Shown here: piece by piece, positions 1 to 9,696 of the stretch
Numbering within the stretch: position 1 is the first letter of the stretch
Layout of the letters: every line of letters starts with the position of its first letter
Assembly: GCA_013339765.2 (NCBI GenBank)
Contig: CM023454.1
Coordinates: forward strand, 39,452,950 to 39,516,949
Direction of reading: 5' to 3'
DNA: 64,000 nt
Source of the DNA: Haemaphysalis longicornis
Taxonomy: Eukaryota > Arthropoda > Arachnida > Ixodida > Ixodidae
Translations under genes and position numbers: made by a program
Notes under the pieces: generated by a model
What the model was told of the DNA's origin: nothing
The model's input: only the letters and a program-made list of their open reading frames with translations
The model's database searches: none

Positions 1-66
1 GAAACCAGGCAAATCACAAAATACAACCTTCGGCCGATTTGGTTAACATTCTGCGTAGGGACATTC

Positions 67-1096
67 ATGGAGAGTGTAATTTTGCAACGACTTCAGCAAT
101 ACCTCGATGACACACAGAAAATTCCCAAATCTATGTTTGGATTCAGAAAGCCCCTGAGCTCCCCAGATATCCTAATTCGAATCAAGGAGGGCATATTCAT
201 TTCGGCCACGAGACACTGCCCCCGCGCCATACTAACCCTCGACCTTAAGGTAGCGTTTGATAACCTGACGCACAACGCAATCCTCATAACCTGCCAGGAA
301 CCGGGTGCACAGAGAGGACGTAAAATTACATTGCCAATTTTCTCTCCAACTTCCAAGCTGTCATCAATATAAGAGATATTTACTTTGATCCAATTACTCT
401 TGGGTACAGGGCATCTCAGCCGTCTGTTCTATCTCAAATCCTTTTCAATTTAGCGCTGATAGAGCTGCCAAAACGCCTAGAGAAGATCCATAACATAAAG
501 CATGGCCTTTACGCTAACGGTATTACTATCTGGACGGGCGCAGATTTGGTTGGCGGCCTCCAAGACACACTCCAACGGGCAACTGATACCATTAATCAGA
601 ATGCCAAAGAGTGCGGAATAATATGCGCTCCGCAAAAATCTGAACTTCTGGTCGTACGCAGACGACGCACAAGGAAATACAAAGACGACATCCAAGTCGC
701 ACTGGAAAGCGATACCATCAGGCCTACAAAGGTGATGGGAGTACTTGACTTGATATCCCAGCGGAAACAAGGATCGACGAATTGATTCAGAAACAAAAGC
801 CTACCGCCGAACAGGTCATGTAGATGTTACGCAGGGTGACGAACAGACAAAGAGGTATGAAAGAGGAGAACACCACCACATTGGTCCAGGCCTTCATTCT
901 GTTGCGCTTTATTTACGTGGCCCCGTACGTAACTGTGACCATTACTGAGGAGGAGCAGCTCACTGTCATTATACTGAAAGCATACAAACAAGCACTGTGT
1001 ATCCCCACGAGCGCTTCGACTGCCCTGCAGCTCAAATTAGGCATTCACAACACCGCATTCGAATTATTCAAAGGACACTTCTCCAGCCAAAATTGA
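67..1096 (+). pseudogene. LINE reverse transcriptase fragment with destroyed catalytic box
   Basis: This region would copy element RNA into DNA at the target site. Motif A is visible as TLDLKVAFDNL near 235-270, with the first catalytic Asp. The frame then shifts. Motif C, normally YADD, reads YANG (LYANGITIW, about 508-534), so both metal-binding Asp residues are lost. The thumb and connection region continues around 824-1096 (RRVTNRQRG, LVQAFILL). At least two frameshifts and one stop (372) separate the pieces. The mutations fit neutral decay after insertion. Assignment as a LINE RT is firm; activity is excluded. Confidence 0.8.
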
Positions 1097-1339
1097 AGAG
1101 TCGAAATCACACTTTCAGGCAGATATCTATTGACGAAAGTAAGTGGACGCCTCAAGAGCAGCTACAACCCCGAATTCTTGCGCCAGATATGAGGCAGCGC
1201 ATACACATTAAATCCGTATCCCCGCATTATGCAACCAGAACATCATGCAGGCAGAAGAAAGGGCAGGGCCGAAGCTCCAAAGAACATTTAAGGTAAAGAT
1301 GAAGGAACCGTTTGCACCGACGCAGCAAGCAGTAACCAT

Positions 1340-1680
1340 AAGGGAGCAGTAGTGGCAGTAGTAACATCGACAGAGAAGTGGCACACAATCGCAACAATCC
1401 CCAAAACTACCCCTCAAGAAACAGAAGTGGCCATAGTGCTTGCCTTAACCCAGACCAAGTCAACGACGATAGTTTCTGACTCACAGCAGTCTTGCAGAAG
1501 ATTAACTTTTGGATCGGTGACTCCCGCCGCATACCGCATACTCAGCACAAACCCACAAAAGGGCACGTCAGGATAGTCTGGGCTCCAGCACGCTCCTCTC
1601 CCGCGGCCGACTAATTCGCCCACGCGACGGCCTGCACACTCGCCCACCAGGTCCTGGAAGGGAAACCTTACCACACCCCA
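1340..1680 (+). pseudogene. LINE RNase H domain fragment
   Basis: The segment encodes a type I RNase H module like those found after RT in I/R1-type LINEs, which removes template RNA. Visible are EVAIVLALTQ (the alpha-A region) and IVSDSQQSC, where DSQ carries a catalytic Asp. It is followed by RIVWAPA, matching the usual strand before the last catalytic region. A stop interrupts the following segment near 1612. The equivalent domain in the copy at 59.7-60.2 kb has lost this Asp. Confidence 0.65.
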
Positions 1681-1799
1681 TTGTGGCTTACCGGAACATT
1701 ACCCAGCACTATTGGCTAGAAGGTAGAGTCCATCCACCACCTCAACCACAATTTTAATTAAATTTTAAGTAAAAAACAAGGCTCGAATCTCCGCTTACT

Positions 1800-2128
1800 T
1801 CAAAAGAACACGGTCCCTCACCTAGTCGGACCCCATATGCAATTCCCCAATCAGCATCCACCTCAATGCAAGTTCTCTTGAAAAGCACGCTTCCTATACC
1901 ACGTAGCCTGGAAATGTAGCCAAAACCAGACTTGGCACCCCCTTTCCCTAGCCCCAACCTCGATCACTGGGAGACAGCGCTGTCCAGCGCACACCTCGCC
2001 GACCAGGTCATGCTGACGGAGAGGGCGAAAGGTGCGAACACGACGCTTGGACTTTTGGAGTAAGAAGCCATCCCAACGCATATAACTGTTCAATAAACTT
2101 TTCCTCTCTCTCCTATAGGCTTCCTTTC
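1800..2128 (+). pseudogene. LINE ORF2 C-terminus and polyadenylation tail
   Basis: The last coding segment reads PDLAPPFPSPNLDHWETAL and then ends in LGLLE with a stop at about 2060. A matching W/E-A-L...ER/KL pattern is seen in another 3' end at 33985-34275. Downstream are AATAAA near 2091 and the CT-rich run TTTTCCTCTCTCTCC. This marks the 3' end of the LINE insertion. Confidence 0.7.
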
Positions 2129-2279
2129 TTTCGTCACTGCCGTGTTCGCTCACTCAGTTACGGGGATATAAACAGACGCCGCTCCCGCGGCGCCCACGTG
2201 AAGGCTGCCAAATTGCTGCCCCCTCAAATGACGAAACCCGTCGTCTCGGCGTCTGTCTCTTCAAAGCACGCGCACATGA

Positions 2280-2720
2280 CATGATGCCGGTTTATGCGTG
2301 CGCAGGTTTGTAATGAAGATTAGTGGGAGGAAGGCGAGGACGGGAGCATGTGCAGCTATAGGTTTCATACCCGTACTGATGGGGACATGTCGTCTGCGCT
2401 GGCACGAGATTAAAACGCGGACGTTAAACGGCCCAGTGGGACCTGTCCGGAGTTCTTAGTGTTAGAGTAGACAGAAATTGTGGGTTAGGCAATGTTCCGA
2501 TTACCGATGCAAATCCCGTATCGTGTTCTATGGACGTAAACAATGCCATGTGATGGAGTTCCGGTAAGCTGAGACATGAAAAAACGTCATTCTCCAAAGT
2601 AATTACTATGGCTGCGGCAACTGTCTTAACCCGGCCTTACACAAACAGTAAGACGCTAACAACGCGGGACGGACAGAGGCAGTTCCATGTTTGTCTGTAA
2701 GAACAAAGCTTTTATGCGTC
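2280..2720 (+). repeat. Third, partial copy of the 36.6-37.6 kb repeat unit
   Basis: Segments such as GGTTTCATACCCGTACTGAT, GGACGTTAAACGGCCCA and GTTCCATGTTTGT recur in the same order in the tandem pair at 36600-37580, with moderate divergence. No coding potential is seen. The family is not recognised. The flanking stretch 2720-3045 holds nothing identifiable. Confidence 0.5.
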
Positions 2721-3045
2721 CGGCGTTAATTCAGATATTTTGCTAGAAAATATGCTCCATTTTGTTGTAACGCTTGAAACATATCTAAACCTTTCTAGCT
2801 TTTGTTTCCGCAAGTAAAACTGTGTATATGACCTACCCAAGATCTTTTAGTTTACTACACAACATCGTGAAGCTTACTCGCTAAGTATCCTCGTTTAACA
2901 CAACGGACTGTCAGGTGCGGTAGACATAATAAATAGAAGAAGAAACAGAGGAATGAGACTAGTTTATGATAACCCGAAACCTAAATAAAAATCACATAAC
3001 GGACAAGGCGAATTCATAGCGCACAAAGAACGAGGACTGAGATAT

Positions 3046-3300
3046 CAATCAATCAATCACTTTATTCCAGTTTTTTTACAGGCCAAAAAAACTGAGGATG
3101 GCAAGAAAAAAGCAGTCATTAATGACTGCTTCACGACCTTTGCCACCCCTACATGAGAGCACACGCAACAACACTGTGCACTTTCATGAAAAAAAATGTC
3201 GTTCTTTAAAGGAAACAAAAACAGCACGATTAATTGCAGAAACTCAAAACATTTGTTCACAACCAATAAAACACATCAGCAACACACATGTACACATCAA
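3046..3300 (-). mobile_element. Probable 3' tail of a minus-strand retroelement
   Basis: Read on the minus strand, the sequence ends GGAATAAAGTGATTGATTG with a short (GATT)n tail. This is typical of non-LTR retrotransposon 3' ends that finish in a short tandem repeat. The upstream part has no recognisable protein domain, so the element type is inferred only from the tail. Confidence 0.4.
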
Positions 3301-3346
3301 ATAGAACACACAACATAGCGCTATAGCGCTGTGTTGTGTGTTCTAT
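3301..3346. repeat. 46-bp near-perfect palindrome
   Basis: The sequence starts ATAGAACACACAACA and ends TGTTGTGTGTTCTAT, around a core AGCGCTATAGCGCT. The whole 46 bases equal their own reverse complement except for one mismatched pair. It lies immediately beside the tail of the retroelement at 3046-3300. Confidence 0.85.
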
Positions 3347-4980
3347 CTCGGATTTCGTTCTTTTTGCTGTATAAATTCGTCAAGATCGCCACACGAACTT
3401 GCCCAACAATCCGTACTAGTGAACGGATAGAGATACACAAAAGAATATTACGGAAGAACAGAAAGCTATACCACAAGGCCGAAACTAGCGAGAATGCGGC
3501 AGACCAAACGGGAAAGTGTTCAACAAACGGGAAACAGTCGAGGTTGCGAATTGAAAAAGGTCACAGGTTTGTCCCACACTTCCCACAACGGGTTTGTCCC
3601 ACACTTCCGAGAAGCAGCGCCATGGGGTTGTGGTGTTGCGAGGTCCAGGCGACGTGTCGTGGCGGCAGCGGTACACCGCGCTTCGAGCTCCCATCGCCTA
3701 GTAGCCGACGCAGCTCTCTTTGGGCGTCGTGGTCCTCTACCAATGTGTGACAAGTCGACGTCCTCGCAGAGGACATGTTCTGTAGGTTGGGCCTCTGGAG
3801 GACCTCTTGGGGCACGGCACGGCTCCGGTCGACCTACCGCCGCGGATCCCGGTCACTCTCCAAACGCCTGATTCTCTCCTCTTTCACGGTGTTATTTTCT
3901 GGCTTGTTTCTCCACCGCCAGCCACATTCGCTGGCCGCTTTTGATTGGCCGGCTCCTGAGCGAGGGGTGAACGAATCCGAAAGACGCTGATGATGATGGT
4001 GATCTCGGGGTTTTAAAAAACATACCCAGTAGATCGCGCCTTCGCGCCCTCGTCTTCGTCGTTGTCTTCGTTTTCACTCATGACAGGACCGATATGCCTG
4101 TCTAACCAGTTCCACAAAAATTTCTTCTGTAGCATCATTTATTGCCTCTGTTTTGTAAGTAGGTGCTTTTGTTCTACCACCATGAATTTATAGAGCACAA
4201 AACACAGTCAAGTGCTCACTCACGTCCGCACAAAGCCCACCGAAAATCACTCTTCCAGTGCGATAGCTCTTTAAACATACATAAAGTAATGTTTCGGAAG
4301 TTGCAATGACACTAGTAGCATCAAAACATTATGGAAATCATTACTCTACAAGAGTAAAAAATTCACATTGGGCATTAGTGCGTGTGAGTAGATCTGTTAA
4401 ATCAATATTTACATTACCTTAACGTATCGCTTGAAGAAGTTACACGGGCTAATGTTTTCCCCAAATAGTCAAGAAAACGTTCTACATTGCCAGCTGGGGG
4501 CCTGTACGTTAGTCCTTTACAAACGCTACAGCAGTGCATCGTCACCACTTCGAAATCACTATGAATAGCAGAATACTCACCATTACGTAACATTTATCCC
4601 AGCTTTGGCGTAGACTGAAACAGCACCACCACGATGTTCTGCTCTAAACAACCCGACATGGGAATAGCCACTAAACAAACACACATCGCTCGCATCTGTT
4701 ACCACGGTTTCGTAAAGTACAAAAAGTCAAATTTTGAAAGAGTTGTTCGAAATAAACCCCAAGTTGTTCACCTTTGTGAACAACTTTACCAAACTTAAAC
4801 TTCAGTAAAATAAAGACACAGCCTTGCGTGACCATTTCATGTTAGCTATATATTCATTGAAGCTATTGATACCATACCTGGTACTACTCATCAACTTTCT
4901 TCAAACTATCTGACAGATAATAATAAATTTTCAGAGCGCACGGTAGAACTGCATGCATGAGAGGTTGACTTGCTTCGCAC
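3347..4980. other. No gene recognised; one short direct repeat
   Basis: Short open frames overlap on both strands around 3490-3870 in a GC-richer patch, but none shows a domain. An 18-base repeat (GGTTTGTCCCACACTTCC) occurs at 3566-3583 and 3591-3608. The rest is AT-rich with no supported feature. Confidence 0.5.
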
Positions 4981-4982
4981 TA

Positions 4983-5607
4983 TCATTTAGATAAAGATGC
5001 AGCGGGCGATTGCGCCTTCATGCGTTCGACATCGGCCATTGTGGAAATGTGCAGAATGGGTGTCGACTGGCCTCGGTGTGCCAACGTTTTCATTGCTGGC
5101 CCTGACATACTTCCAGGCAACTGGTTTTTTGCGGTAGCCGCTCCGCACAAGCGCGTATTCTTCTGGGTCAGGTGTTCATTCAGGAACACAGGCTTACTCG
5201 CTCCTTCAATGCCGAGGGCGTCGGTAGTTATTCGCATTTTTCTGGCCTTGGCAAGTAGCACTTTCCGCATTCTTCTAGGGGTGAAACGAAAAATTACTTT
5301 TCTGTTTTTCTAGTGTAGTATGTCAACCTCGTTGCAGATGTCGATATTAGTATCGACAATTTCGTCATCTAGGTTTTTGCCAATCTCTTTCATGATTTCT
5401 ACTTAATGGGATTCCGCAGGCGGTCCTTTCTTTTGAACATTGTTTAGCCTCTTTGTTTGAGCATTGTTGCTCAAGTTCTTCTAACTGGTGACGAAGGTTA
5501 TTATTTTCCATTTCGAGATCGAGGTTTCTATCTACAAGCCTCCTTGTTTCCAACGTCAGCTCCTTCATGTCCTTTTGGATTTCATTCATACCATCAAATG
5601 TACACAC
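4983..5607 (-). pseudogene. LINE ORF1-type protein relic (coiled coil plus FP-like C-terminal domain)
   Basis: On the minus strand an N-terminal coiled coil (5607-5365; heptad-like LRHQLEELEQQ) is followed, after stops, by EIVDTNIDICNEVD. Next come VIFRF and RKVLLAKARKMRITTDAL, then VFLNEHLTQKN and near the end a VLHI-type strand (TPILHISTM). This order matches ORF1 proteins of CR1/L2-type LINEs, whose C-terminal domain is annotated as baculovirus FP-like. ORF1p binds element RNA and forms trimers through the coiled coil. Stops near 5365 and 5315 break the frame. A small repeat lies at its 5' end (5601). No RT follows downstream, so it is a fragment. Confidence 0.6.
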
Positions 5608-5935
5608 TAAGAAAAAAAGGAGTCCCTGTGACCCTCTTTGGGGGGTATTTACTTGCCACAGATTTGACTCTTCATCGACCCCTTTCGCAGAGTCACGCTA
5701 CTCTTATTGAAAGGGGGTCACACGGACCCCGTCGCAGTAGTCACAGTAGAATATGGGTGACTACCTCCTTAGAGTCAGCACTGACTGCCACGAAAGAAAA
5801 AAGAGAGTCACGGGACCCCTGCCTGATGATCATCGCGACCCTGTAACAAGAGTTGTGAGGACGCCCCCTTTTAAAGAGTCCCGTGATGCTTATGGCGACA
5901 GAGTCGTGGAAGTGTATGGGTGACCTTCCCAGAGA
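5601..5935. repeat. Short repeat related to the TIR element at 18131-18602
   Basis: It begins TACACACTAAGAAAAAAAGG, close to one end of the 18.1-18.6 kb element read in reverse (TACACTCTAAAAAAAAGAG). It shares many GAGTCCCGTGAC-type motifs on both strands. The distal terminus was not located, so the copy may be truncated. It has no coding capacity and abuts the ORF1 relic. Confidence 0.45.
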
Positions 5936-6353
5936 TGGTCAGTAATACTGCTGGTGGAATCATTGCAGTATACGTGCAAGTGCAATTTTAGCCCACATGC
6001 ATGCAGCTTCATGAGCAGTTTCATACAAGTATAGCAAAGCAAACCAAAAGTATTTGAAAATTATTTTATAAAGACGAAAGTGATACACATTTGAATGAAA
6101 AGCCAGCTTAGGGTATCACAGCTGTTTAAACCACAAAATAACCAGCAAATAGCCTAAAAATACAGATACACTAAGCATGTTTTACTGCTTGCTATGGCTT
6201 GTCACAACGCAGGTTTGCTAGACTAACAGGCATGATATTAAATCACAAAACAAGTTTGTGTTAACCAGCTTTGCATACCTGCTGGTGCAAGGTTAAACTG
6301 GTGTGGAAATAAATTGCAATAATTTTTAAAGGTTCTTTCCTGGTTGCGTTTTT
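5936..6353. other. Possible 3' UTR of the minus-strand host gene
   Basis: AT-rich, no frame of interest. It follows the putative terminal coding exon on the minus strand. AATAAT-like sequence occurs near 6065 on that strand, but no canonical AATAAA is evident, so the transcript end is unresolved. Confidence 0.25.
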
Positions 6354-6471
6354 CTAAGGCAGACTTCTACACAAGTCCATGAAGTCAATCCAGAAATCTT
6401 CACAAGCCGTGCACAAGCGTTGCAAGGTGTCCTTCGGGTCCTGGCGTCTCGGACCAGGCCTTGTCTCGGAC
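6354..6471 (-). CDS. Putative terminal coding exon of a host gene
   Basis: Read on the minus strand, a pyrimidine-rich acceptor (TTTCATTGATATTTCTGGCAG) would have its AG at 6473-6472. The exon then starts at 6471. With one base carried over, the frame encodes 38 residues including KDTLQRLCTACEDFWIDFMD and ends LCRSLP with a TAG at 6356-6354. The composition is ordinary for a soluble helical protein. A second frame is also open for 23 codons, so phase is uncertain. No family is recognised. The link to the exons at 13.8 and 14.6 kb is inference from shared strand and the absence of other genes between them. Confidence 0.35.
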
Positions 6472-6479
6472 CTGCCAGA

Positions 6480-7845
6480 AATATCAATGAAAAGAAACTG
6501 AACGATAAGACAAAGCAAAATGAAATTGTAGCCAGCACAGTAAAATAATCAACAACAGGCTAACTGCCCAGTGCCTGACAAAAGAGAGGGCGAGGAGCAC
6601 ACCTCTTGCCATTACATTTCCTTGCTTCACCATTTGGCTTTTGTTATGAAATGTTTTGTATGAGGGAACATATGTATAATGTATGAAGTTACATATGGAC
6701 ACCCCAGAAATGCAAAGGCTTCAAAAATTATTGCATCCATAAAGAGGATCTGAAAGCTCTAGGGCGGGAGACTAAGAATTTATGAGTGCAAAAGGCTGCT
6801 ACTCCCCCCTTTTGATGGTATGAAAATATCTATGTAAAGCTTAAAGGCAGCACGAGTAACAAAGCAGTAAGTGAACTGAGACACCTGCTGCACAAAGGGC
6901 ATGCTCCACACCGCAAAACACTGGAGGGGTACAAAGTCTAACTCAAACTGTTCAGTAAAAAGCATGAGGCAAGTTGGTACATAGTTCTTAAAAAGTCGAG
7001 TCCATAGCACATGACAAAGAAGATGATAGGACAAGCACTTGCTTGCAACTAAGTTTATTGAGTGCATCGTCTAAAATAACACCCTTTAATAGTGGGCCGC
7101 ACAATGGTAACAAAGGAATCATAGTGAAGTTTCTAAATATTCAAGCTCATTGCAATACAGGTTCACTGTGCTCCTGTTTTTTATGTAATAAACATCTAAA
7201 AGCTCCCAAATCAGTGCTTTAGCTTCTTTGCAGAAGTCAAACTTGGCCCAAGAAAGGCTTGTACTTGCATGATTCGCAATGAGTGGGTACATGCAAAACG
7301 CCAAGGGACAAATTGGATACATCGACTTTCCAGATGGGAACGACACATCATAGATTCCCCCCATTCCCTGGGCAAAAACCGCTGGGTGTGCTGCTTGTTG
7401 CGCTTTTCTTTTGCTTTTAGGCTTGATAGCAATTTGCCTGAACCTTCTATCTACGCTTCACTGATTAACTTTGACGCTTTTTTAAAGTTATTCAATACGC
7501 TGACTATATTTTCTACTCTGCATGCAATGTCTGCACCCCGTTTCGTTTTTTCCTTCAACAGTTTTTAGCTTAAGTGAAAGCATGAAGCACTAAATAATGC
7601 TTACAGTTGTAGTTATCTAGATCACACTTATTACTGATGGAAAAGAAACCTAAGTTGTCAGTACAAAGGGCACCACTGCCTTGTTACGTGCCTCGGTTTC
7701 TTCAGGTTTTTAGTGGCCACAAGAAAAAATTTTAAACCACTTGTCTATTTGAATTATTGTCAACGCGTTTAGTTTCTGTACCCTGATTTTTTAACTTCTC
7801 ATATAATTAAATTTGGCACAAAACTTGTTCCAAAGTTTCTAATTC
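6480..7845. other. Unassigned AT-rich stretch, possible intron
   Basis: Two minus-strand frames (7067-6780, 95 codons; 7364-7119, 81 codons) are open but rich in Phe, Cys and Tyr, as expected for chance frames in AT-rich DNA. No convincing paired splice sites frame them. If the host gene model is right this lies in its last intron or includes an unrecognised exon. Confidence 0.3.
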
Positions 7846-7849
7846 CCTG

Positions 7850-8045
7850 GATGGGCTTTTCTGCACGAGTTGTGAGCGATGCAGTAAAGCTGACACTACA
7901 GCCTTGATGGGACATGCCACAATAATTAGTTTCCCTATCCCAATTTATTGACTTTGGATGTCCAACTTTTTGTTCTCGAACTTCTCATGCACTAGAGGGG
8001 CTTCTCTGCACAAATTCAGAGTCATGCAGTAAAGCTGACACCAGC
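7850..8045 (+). repeat. Diverged tandem duplication flanking the long inverted repeat
   Basis: GATGCAGTAAAGCTGACAC (near 7880) and CATGCAGTAAAGCTGACAC (near 8025) are each preceded by a similar TTCTGCAC segment. They form two copies about 140 bp apart. The second copy lies at the outer edge of the left arm of the inverted repeat at 8050-11175. Confidence 0.55.
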
Positions 8046-8049
8046 GTTG

Positions 8050-9537
8050 ATTTCAACTCTTTTGTTACCGCAGAAAATTGACCAGTTTTTAGGGCTCTAA
8101 GAAAACATTTCTTTTTGCTAAATGTGTTGGTTAGGCACATAGTGCAGTGGCAAAAATGCGGATGATTCAACGCCCTTGCTAGCACCAGTTGTGTAATGTT
8201 TGCATAAATAATGATCGCAAAAAAAAACCCAAATCAAAATTTTGTCACCGTAAAGAAAAATGAAAAAAAAGAAGTGTATAACAAACCACCAATAGTGGAA
8301 AAAATTTAGAATACGCATTTTGAAGGTTTACATTAAAAAATCCTGTCCAAGAAAAAATTCACTAGTGAAAATTAATTTGTCCCGTGGTGCCCACGTGGAG
8401 CTTGCACGCATGGTGCCCGCGTCTCGTGGTGAAGCCGAACATTCATTCCAAAATACACAATTTGGATGGTTCTCTGAAATGGTTTGATATTATTAGGGGC
8501 CCAACTTAGTCCCCACGTGATGTAAAAACATCTTATTAAGGACTACAGCAAGCACCACATTCACGGCAAGCAAGAGGTGCCAAAAAATCCACTTGGAATT
8601 TAAAACCAATCTCAGTGGTGCATTTTTGTTGACATTCTGATCATCTCTTATCTACCAGAACTTCCACTTGCGGTTTATTGTCATCTTCTGACTCGCTATG
8701 GTAGCCCTGCTTGCAGGAATAACTTGCGATGCACTAGAATTGTGCCCAGCAAGCTTTCGCACGGCGAAAAGAGTGCTGCCTAACATTTTCAAAAAGGCAC
8801 CATATCAAACCTTTTGGAGACTGCCAGAGTAGACAGTTCCAGTAAGAAGCAACACTAGACCTCCAAAAATAGCCTCGTAATAACAAAACTGGCTAGTGAA
8901 CAGCTGGCAGTGTTCAAGGCTGATTGGAAATCTATACTTGTCTGGACTGATATCCGATGATCTAGTGTTATTTTTTGAGTTTCAGCTAGAGCTGTTATCG
9001 CAAAAGTAGGGCATGAGTGAAGTGATATCACAAAAGGCGTTCTTTTTTCGAGGTATAGTAGAGGGCGACAAGGGTGCTATGGCAAATCGGCTTGAAGTTG
9101 GGTAACTGCGTAGTAGCACGAAATATTAAGTTTGCAATACACAAACAGAATGAAAACTGCGGGAAAGTGGCTGAAAATGCCAGGTCCACTTGATACACAT
9201 GCGGGGAACCTTCAGAAATAAGCTTTCACAAAATAAAACGACCCTTTCTTCGAACCAAAGCTCAGTAGTGGAAAGCTGGTGTCATTTCCAGGTAATTATC
9301 ATCTGTCACTGCCATCGGATTGCAAAACTGGCAAAATGATTTGGTATTTGGCTTGCTGGAAGACTTTTGATCAAGAAAATTCCATGGTAATGCAGCATGA
9401 CCACGAGTCGCATGCTTTTTTATCAAGCGCAGCAGCAACGCTCCCTTCTGAGAAAACGTACACACCTCACCTTGCAAAAAACTGCCGAAAATCTCAAGGT
9501 TGCCTAAAGGTGAAAATTTAAACCAATTGTAAAGGTG
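8050..9537 (+). repeat. Left arm of a ~3.1-kb diverged inverted repeat
   Basis: The reverse complement of this arm matches 9697-11175 in order along nearly its whole length, with indels. Examples of arm-to-arm matches, minus strand of this arm first: GGAGGTCTAGTGTTGCTTC / GGAGGTCTAGAGTTGCTCC; CTAGTGCATCGCAAGTTATT / CCAGTGCATCGCACCTCATT; TACATCACGTGGGGACTAAG / TACATCATGTGGGGACAAAT; GTGCCTAACCAACACATTT / GTGCCTAATCAATATGTTT. Identity is clearly below 90 percent. No protein domain is seen in either arm. Homology fades near 8050. Confidence 0.8.
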
Positions 9538-9539
9538 TA

Positions 9540-9696
9540 GTGCCTAGACTAACCACCGGGTGCATGAGAAACAACTACAACAGCACAAATTCGGCAATAT
9601 AAAGCACCGATCACCGATGATCAATGCTGTATATTCCTGATATCCATGTTGTCATTTCTCTTGCAACTAACGCATCCCCCTGGTTAGTCTAGGCAC
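9540..9696. mobile_element. 157-bp foldback (MITE-like) element at the centre of the inverted repeat
   Basis: The ends are exact inverted repeats: GTGCCTAGACTAACCA at 9540-9555 and its complement at 9681-9696. The next 25-30 bases on each side are also partly complementary. The left flank is TA and the right flank TG, compatible with a decayed TA target duplication. It has no coding capacity. It sits exactly between the two long arms and its ends are more alike than the arms are. Confidence 0.7.

Larger units (their letters stand above)
1..2128 (+). mobile_element. Degenerate LINE (R1/I-like), 5' part outside the window
   Basis: A non-LTR retrotransposon copy runs off the left edge. In order it shows reverse transcriptase, a connection region, RNase H, a C-terminal domain, a stop near 2060 and a tail with AATAAA near 2091 followed by a CT-rich stretch. 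The coding frame is broken by several frameshifts and stops, so the copy is dead. It belongs to the same family as the long element at 54545-60160: the connection regions share the RVTNR core, a following RG-(M/I)-KE stretch and the LVQAF motif. The order of domains and the CT-rich tail after the poly(A) signal are usual for abundant tick LINEs. The exact clade needs a tree. Confidence 0.85.

Noticed and set aside
6780..7067. 95-codon minus-strand frame as a coding exon
   Set aside because: Composition (Phe, Cys, Tyr, Trp) fits chance in AT-rich DNA and no good acceptor lies at its start.
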